Positions 59,679 through 64,000 of a stretch of 64,000 bases of DNA are shown in pieces. The notes beneath the pieces were generated by a model. That model was given only the letters and a program-made list of their open reading frames with translations. It ran no database searches and had not been told where the DNA came from. The stretch is from an uncultured Acidobacteriia bacterium (GTDB taxonomy: Bacteria > Acidobacteriota > Terriglobia > Bryobacterales > Bryobacteraceae). The stretch lies in assembly GCA_903892565.1 (NCBI GenBank), contig CAITIX010000006.1:1-64000 (forward strand). Reading direction: 5' to 3'. How positions within the stretch are numbered: the stretch's first letter is position 1; each line of letters opens with the position of its first letter. The position numbers and the translations under genes were made by a program.

Positions 59679-60125
59679 CTACCTGCCCATCATGGCGTCG
59701 ACCGACAAGCCGTTGAGCTCTTCGCGATGCTTCAGCAGGAAATAATAGATGAGCGCGTAGGTTAACTGCAGTCCTGCGATGCCCCAGTCCTGCGCGAGGT
59801 TTGTGCCGAAGGCCAGCATCGCGAGCACGAGGCTTCCCGCGATCAACGCAAAGCGGGTGAAAGCGCCGAACAGGACCAGGGTGCCGAGGATCGTCTCCGC
59901 CCACGTGATGAAGATCGCGAAGAACGGGAGAATTTCTTTCGGCATGAGGGCCGTCTTCTCGAAGTAGTGGTTCAGGTAGGCGAGAAACGCGGCCTGCCCG
60001 CCAATCACGCGGCTGATGCCGTGCAGCGCGATGTTGATGCCCAAGGTCAGGCGCAGCACGCCGTACGCGATGGTGGCGTCGGACATGCCTTTCTTTGGCG
60101 AGTTGTTGCTGGCGGCTTCAGACAT
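59679..60125 (-). CDS. DoxX-family membrane protein
   Basis: 148 aa from the ATG at 60125; the track ORF adds 59 codons of upstream sequence. Four transmembrane helices. Family features: YGVLRLTLGINIALHGISRV at the start, then HYFEKTAL...LPFFAIFITWAETILGTLVL and LAFGTNLAQDWGIAGLQLTY. DoxX proteins are quinone-linked membrane subunits or redox-stress partners (as in the actinobacterial SodA-SseA complex); the partner here is unknown. Confidence 0.88.
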   Translation of the reverse strand: MSEAASNNSPKKGMSDATIAYGVLRLTLGINIALHGISRVIGGQAAFLAYLNHYFEKTALMPKEILPFFAIFITWAETILGTLVLFGAFTRFALIAGSLVLAMLAFGTNLAQDWGIAGLQLTYALIYYFLLKHREELNGLSVDAMMGR

Positions 60126-60199
60126 CGTGGTCTCCTGTTCGACTTGAGTGGTAGCGTTTATTATGCCTGATTGCGCGCACGCGGCGGGGAGCGTCGATG

Positions 60200-61186
60200 C
60201 TAAGGCCGAACTCCGGCGCCGGCAATATTGAGACGAATTTTGTAGATGCTGGTACGAGCCGTGATGTATAGCGTCTTGCCATCTGCATCGCCCCACGCGC
60301 AATTCGCGGGGATCTCGGGAGTCACGATCGTCCCTAGGCGCTTGCCGCTCGGCGAGAACACTTGAACGCCAGTCAGAGCTGTTCCGTAGATATTGCCCGC
60401 GCGATCCACTTTCATGCCGTCGGGAACGCCTTCGCCCGGTTCAGTCGTGACGTCGGCGAACTTGCGGCCGTTTGCGATGCCGCCATCGGGCTTCACGTCG
60501 TACACCATCCAATACTTGTCGGGACGCGAACTCGACACGTACATCTTCTTTTCATTGGGCGAGAAGGCAATGCCGTTGGGATATTGCACGTCCTTGGTTA
60601 ACAGCTCGACTTTGCCCGCGGCGGAAATGCGAAACACTCCGTTGTAGCCGAGCTCCGGCTGCGGCTTGCCGGGGCCATCGGGCCAGGTACGATACAGGCC
60701 AACCGGGTCGGTGAAATAAACATCGCCGTTCTTGCGCACGACTACGTCATTGGGGCTATTGATGCGCTTGCCTTCGTAGCGATCCGCGAGCGTCGTGATC
60801 TTGCCGTCCTTCTCCATGCGCGAGATGCGGCGATTGCCGTGCTCGGCGGCGACGATGCGCCCTTGCGGATCGAACGCTAAGCCGTTCGTCCCGATCTGCA
60901 CACCATCGGGGAACGAATCGGTGAACACGGGCTTACGAAACACTTCGGTCGCGCCGCCCGGGGTCCATTTCATCAAGGCGTTGCTGGGGAGGTCGCTGAA
61001 ATAAAGAAAACCTGCGCGTGCCCACAGAGGGCCTTCCGCAAACTTAATCCCGCTGACGACCTTTTCGATTTTGGCGTTCTTGGGAACGATCTTATCGAGC
61101 GCCGGATCCAGGCGCTCGATCTCGCCGGAGGGTGATTGTGCGAACAGAGGAAGTGCGGCAGCGAATACGAGAAATGCTTTTTTCAT
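60200..61186 (-). CDS. Exported SMP-30/gluconolactonase-type lactonase
   Basis: 328 aa from the ATG at 61186, preferred because a signal peptide follows (KKAFLVFAAALPLFAQS). Six-bladed propeller with metal-site segments: Glu in FAEGPLWARAG, Asn in INSPNDVVVRKNGDVYFTDP, Asn in YPNGIAFSPNEKKMYV and Asp in GVPDGMKVDRAGN. Known relatives hydrolyse sugar lactones in the periplasm. An ACS-type MFS gene is divergent (111 bases between starts), fitting sugar-acid uptake. Confidence 0.9.
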   Translation of the reverse strand: MKKAFLVFAAALPLFAQSPSGEIERLDPALDKIVPKNAKIEKVVSGIKFAEGPLWARAGFLYFSDLPSNALMKWTPGGATEVFRKPVFTDSFPDGVQIGTNGLAFDPQGRIVAAEHGNRRISRMEKDGKITTLADRYEGKRINSPNDVVVRKNGDVYFTDPVGLYRTWPDGPGKPQPELGYNGVFRISAAGKVELLTKDVQYPNGIAFSPNEKKMYVSSSRPDKYWMVYDVKPDGGIANGRKFADVTTEPGEGVPDGMKVDRAGNIYGTALTGVQVFSPSGKRLGTIVTPEIPANCAWGDADGKTLYITARTSIYKIRLNIAGAGVRP

Positions 61187-61296
61187 GAGGAGGCTTCTAG
61201 GGCGGTATCGTACCACGGTGGCACGCGCTAGCGCCCCTTGGATCCTCACCGCGCTATTCTAGGGAGAGTTTGCCGACCTCTCCGAGTTCACCAGCC

Positions 61297-62601
61297 ATGA
61301 ACGAACTGGCCGAGCGCACGCGCCGCAAGATCACGCGCCGCCTAGTGCCGTTCCTTTTCATCCTGTACATCATTTCGTATTTGGATCGCGTGAACCTGGG
61401 CTACGCGTCGTTGAACATGACGCGCGAGCTCAATTTTTCCAACGAGATTTTCGGTATCGGCGCGGGCATCTTTTTCGTTGGCTATTTTTTGATCGAGATT
61501 CCGGCAACGGTTCTGGTGGAAGTGTGGAGCGCGCGGAAGTGGATCGCGCGCATCATGATCACCTGGGGCGTGCTCGCATCCATGACGGGACTGGTGCACT
61601 CGGCGCGGGAGTTGTACTGGGCTCGCTTCTTTCTGGGCCTCGCCGAAGCGGGATTCTTCCCGGGCATGATCGTTTACCTGACGCACTGGTTCCGTGCGAA
61701 AGATCGCGCACGAGCGGTCGCGTTGTTTATGACGGCGATCCCGATTTCGCAGTTGATCGGCGCTCCTGTTTCCGGATTGCTGATGCGCGTGAACTGGATG
61801 GGCTTGTCCGGCTGGCGCTGGCTGCTGATTTTAGAGGGCGTGCCTGCGGTGGTCTTCGGCGTGGTTACGATCTTCTATTTGACCGATTGGCCGAACGAAG
61901 CGCACTGGCTGCAGCCCGACGAGCGCGACTGGATCATGGGCGAGCTGGAGCGCGAAAAACAGGCCAAAAAGGCGGTCAAGGCGCTCACGGTTTGGAAAGC
62001 GTTGCGCGATCCCGATGTCTTGAAGTTGACGCTCGCGGCGTTTTGCGGGTTGACCTCGATTTACGGATTTGGTTTCTGGCTGCCGAAAATCGTGCAGCGG
62101 CTTTCCGGATTGAGTGTGTTGCAAGTGACGTTGATTGCAGGCATCCCCTATCTGGCGGCGTTTCCTGCCATGGTCTGGAATGGCTGGCACTCGGACAAAA
62201 CAGGCGAGCGGCGCTGGCATACGGCTCTCGCGCTTGCGTTCGGAGGAGTGCTGCTGGTGGCGAGCGCGGCGTTCAGCGGGAGCCTGGTGATTTCGATTCT
62301 GCTGTTCTCGCTCGCGGCGATGTGCGCGCATAGCTACATCCCTGTGTTCTGGCAGCTGCCCACAAGTTTTCTCACCGAGGCTGCTGCGGCGGCGTGTATT
62401 GGCATGATCAATTCCTTCGGAAATCTCGGCGGATTTGCTGGACCCTACGTCATCGGCTATCTGACAGATCGCACCAAGGGATACGGAGCCGGTATCATTT
62501 ATTTGGGCTTCATGGCGATTGCCGGCGCAGCGCTCGTGTTATCGGTTAGCGCAGCGCGTTCCGGGCGCCGCGAAGATTCTGCGGAAGGGAGTAACGCATA
62601 G
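61297..62601 (+). CDS. MFS transporter, ACS family
   Basis: 434 aa from the ATG at 61297; a TTG at 61270 would add nine codons but the AGGGAGAG in front of it is too close. About 12 transmembrane helices, with YLDRVNLGYASLNMTREL in the first helix as in tartrate/hexuronate transporters, GVPAVVFGVVTIFYLTDWP in the middle and FGNLGGFAGPYVIGYLTD near the end. A likely importer of an organic or sugar acid, perhaps one made or opened by the divergent lactonase. Its stop codon abuts the ATG of the next gene. Confidence 0.9.
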   Translation: MNELAERTRRKITRRLVPFLFILYIISYLDRVNLGYASLNMTRELNFSNEIFGIGAGIFFVGYFLIEIPATVLVEVWSARKWIARIMITWGVLASMTGLVHSARELYWARFFLGLAEAGFFPGMIVYLTHWFRAKDRARAVALFMTAIPISQLIGAPVSGLLMRVNWMGLSGWRWLLILEGVPAVVFGVVTIFYLTDWPNEAHWLQPDERDWIMGELEREKQAKKAVKALTVWKALRDPDVLKLTLAAFCGLTSIYGFGFWLPKIVQRLSGLSVLQVTLIAGIPYLAAFPAMVWNGWHSDKTGERRWHTALALAFGGVLLVASAAFSGSLVISILLFSLAAMCAHSYIPVFWQLPTSFLTEAAAAACIGMINSFGNLGGFAGPYVIGYLTDRTKGYGAGIIYLGFMAIAGAALVLSVSAARSGRREDSAEGSNA

Positions 62602-63114
62602 ATGGGCCTCGAAGAAGAGCTGAAAGAAAAGATGGAAGAAGCGCGCGATCCGTTCGATAAGCGCGTTGCCGGAACGATGGCCATTATGGCTGCCGCTCTT
62701 GCCGTGGTCTCGGTCATGGGACATATGGCGACGACGGAAGAGATCGTGAATCAGGCGAAGGCGTCCGATCAGTGGGCGTATTATCAGGCGAAATCCATCC
62801 GCCGCTACGAATCGGAAATCGCGCGCGACACGCTGGCGGCGCAACCGGCGAAGGTCGCGGAGTACTCCAAGAACGTCGAAAAATATACGAAAGAGGGCGA
62901 GGAGATCCAGAAAGAAGCGCAAGCGCTGGAGAACGAAAGCAAGGCGAAGGGCCACGAGGCGGCGCGCATGGAATTCGCCGAGATCTTCCTGGAAGTGGCG
63001 ATTGTATTGGCTTCGCTGGCGATTCTTACGAAAATCCCAACAGTGTGGTGGTTTTCGATTCTTACGGGATTAGGCGGCGTGGGTGTGGCGCTTACGGCGC
63101 TTGGCTTGAAGTAG
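62602..63114 (+). CDS. DUF4337 membrane protein
   Basis: 170 aa. One N-terminal transmembrane helix (GTMAIMAAALAVVSVMG), a long charged helical segment predicted as coiled coil (about 55-125; NVEKYTKEGEEIQKEAQALE), then two C-terminal helices (IFLEVAIVLASLAILT, WWFSILTGLGGVGVALTALG). The start pattern ARDPFDKRVAGTMAI matches DUF4337, a family of unknown function. It begins immediately after the MFS stop codon, so it is translationally linked to the transporter. Confidence 0.85.
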   Translation: MGLEEELKEKMEEARDPFDKRVAGTMAIMAAALAVVSVMGHMATTEEIVNQAKASDQWAYYQAKSIRRYESEIARDTLAAQPAKVAEYSKNVEKYTKEGEEIQKEAQALENESKAKGHEAARMEFAEIFLEVAIVLASLAILTKIPTVWWFSILTGLGGVGVALTALGLK

Positions 63115-63139
63115 CGGAGTTCTCGGCAGCGAAAAAAGA

Positions 63140-63172
63140 AAAGGGCGATGGTCTTCGCGACCGCCGCCCTTT
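63140..63172. terminator. Bidirectional terminator between convergent genes
   Basis: Stem AAAGGGCG / CGCCCTTT with an inner GGTC-TTCGC-GACC hairpin, flanked by A-rich sequence on the left and TTCTTCTTTG on the right, so T tracts exist on both strands. It lies between the DUF4337 gene (+) and the MBL gene (-). Confidence 0.8.
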
Positions 63173-63194
63173 CTTCTTTGTGGTGAGTCCGCTA

Positions 63195-64000
63195 TTATTT
63201 ACGGCGCGCGACGTTCGCTTCCGAACACAGCTCCATCGTCTGCAGGAACTTCTGGTATTCGGCTCCGCCCACGATGAACGGATTCGGATCGCCCTTCTTG
63301 CGGGACTGGATTTGGTCGAGCATGGCAGGCAGGTTGTACATCAGTGGGTGGTTCTGCATGATCGTATCCGCCTTGGCCTTTTTCGTTTCCGCCTGGAACT
63401 TCTTCACGGATTGCACGTACAGTTTCAGATTGTCGTCGGAGATCGGACCCGGCGTAAGGATCGTCCCGCCATAGATGCCGACCGTGTGCTTCTTGCCGTT
63501 GTCCATCACTTGGAATATGTAGCCCGTGGAGCCGGGCGTGTGGCCGGGGATCGCATACGGCGTCATCTTGAAATCGCCGAGCACGATCGGTTGGCCTTCC
63601 ACCACATCGGCATCATGTTTGGGGATTACCTGCGGAGGTCCCTTCTTCTTCGCGTCGGCCGGCGCCGGCTTCTCCATGACATCCCAGTCGGCCTTGGAGA
63701 TATACACCTTGGATCCGAAGTGCTCCTGGAAATAGGGCGAGCCGCCGAAGTGATCCGCGTGGCCGTGGCCCATCACGATGATCTTCACGTCCGCCGGATT
63801 CAGGCCGAGCTTCTGGAAGCCGGGGAGCAGTTGTGTCTCCACCTGATTCGTCGCCAGAGAATCGAACATCAGTAAACCGGCCGAGGTTTTGAAAACGTAG
63901 GCGGCGGTTCCCGAGTTCCCGATGATGTAACCGTTGTCGAAGATCTTCGTGGCCGGGATCACCGGATCGTCAGCGCGGTTGGCGCGCGGCGCTTCGCAAA
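63195..64000 (-). CDS. Metallo-beta-lactamase-fold hydrolase, 5' partial
   Basis: At least 267 aa; the GTG at 63962 used in the track is probably internal because the frame stays open to the window edge (reading EAPRANRADDP before it), so the start and any signal peptide are outside. Zinc-site motifs: MGHGHADHFGG (HxHxDH), GHTPGSTGYIF and a final His in QNHPLMYN. The arrangement recalls subclass-B3-like proteins of Acidobacteria, which include both true beta-lactamases and other hydrolases. Whether it hydrolyses beta-lactams cannot be told from sequence. Confidence 0.88.
   Translation of the reverse strand, partial: CEAPRANRADDPVIPATKIFDNGYIIGNSGTAAYVFKTSAGLLMFDSLATNQVETQLLPGFQKLGLNPADVKIIVMGHGHADHFGGSPYFQEHFGSKVYISKADWDVMEKPAPADAKKKGPPQVIPKHDADVVEGQPIVLGDFKMTPYAIPGHTPGSTGYIFQVMDNGKKHTVGIYGGTILTPGPISDDNLKLYVQSVKKFQAETKKAKADTIMQNHPLMYNLPAMLDQIQSRKKGDPNPFIVGGAEYQKFLQTMELCSEANVARRK

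Overview
The window reads as core chromosome of a GC-rich Gram-negative soil bacterium. Its gene families (DUF6526, DUF4337, a PVADH-like PQQ propeller with an N-terminal haem motif, a CxxCH cytochrome of the type common in Planctomycetes and Acidobacteria, long ACS-family MFS transporters, proline-rich zinc-ribbon proteins) suggest Acidobacteriota, probably the Bryobacterales/Solibacter side. That placement is inference from gene content. I see no rRNA, tRNA, CRISPR array, transposase, integrase or phage gene.

Layout. 1-2.8 kb: the 3' part of GTP-dependent PEP carboxykinase, a hairpin terminator and an exported M20 peptidase. 2.9-10.2 kb: a tightly overlapped seven-gene type II secretion/type IV pilus-like assembly operon (GspF, GspE, PilM-, PilN-, PilO- and GspC/PilP-like proteins, and a GspK-like pseudopilin with a very long Gln/Pro/Gly/Asn tail); no secretin is present. 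10.2-20.2 kb: envelope and polysaccharide genes (rfbB, rfbC, lpxA, ugd) mixed with an orphan cytochrome oxidase subunit III, an SDR, a BrkB-type membrane protein, an oxidoreductase and an MFS exporter. 20-23.3 kb: cutA, a TPR protein, uvrC and a roadblock protein. 23.3-27.5 kb: a structured-looking leader, a Pro-rich zinc-ribbon protein full of tandem repeats, an in-frame minisatellite ORF and a large TPR protein. 27.5-32.7 kb: a UPF0104-type membrane protein, a glycosyltransferase, a receiver/degenerate-GGDEF protein, a receiverless sigma-54 activator and an RlpA lipoprotein.

32.7-33.0 kb holds a 21-codon Lys/Ala gene, absent from the ORF track, with a near-consensus sigma-70 promoter and a tandem triplicated terminator. 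33.2-43.2 kb: a thioredoxin-like protein, galU, a PQQ/haem protein, the flbD-motA-motB flagellar stator genes, a MerR regulator, rlmB, a transglutaminase-like protein, a small cytochrome and a YVTN propeller, with palindromic interspersed repeats near 41.1-41.8 kb. 43.4-47 kb: full-length metH. 47.4-56 kb: seven co-directional metabolic genes behind a good sigma-70 promoter (Gfo/Idh/MocA dehydrogenase, MFS transporter, kelch protein, M24 metalloenzyme, D-hydroxyacid dehydrogenase, LeuA/HMGL-like carbon-carbon enzyme, zinc alcohol dehydrogenase). This looks like an uncharacterised pathway; the M24 and hydroxyacid dehydrogenase genes overlap across an in-register A_AAA_AAG slippery site that could fuse them by -1 frameshifting. 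56-64 kb: Uma2, a lipocalin-like protein, an unusually long secreted amidase, DoxX, an SMP-30 lactonase, a second ACS MFS transporter, DUF4337 and a metallo-beta-lactamase-fold protein cut by the window end.

The most unusual items are the 21-aa Lys/Ala gene with triple terminator, the slippery-site junction inside the 47-56 kb cluster, the secretin-less assembly operon with its tailed pseudopilin, and the 23.4-25.8 kb repeat-rich locus.
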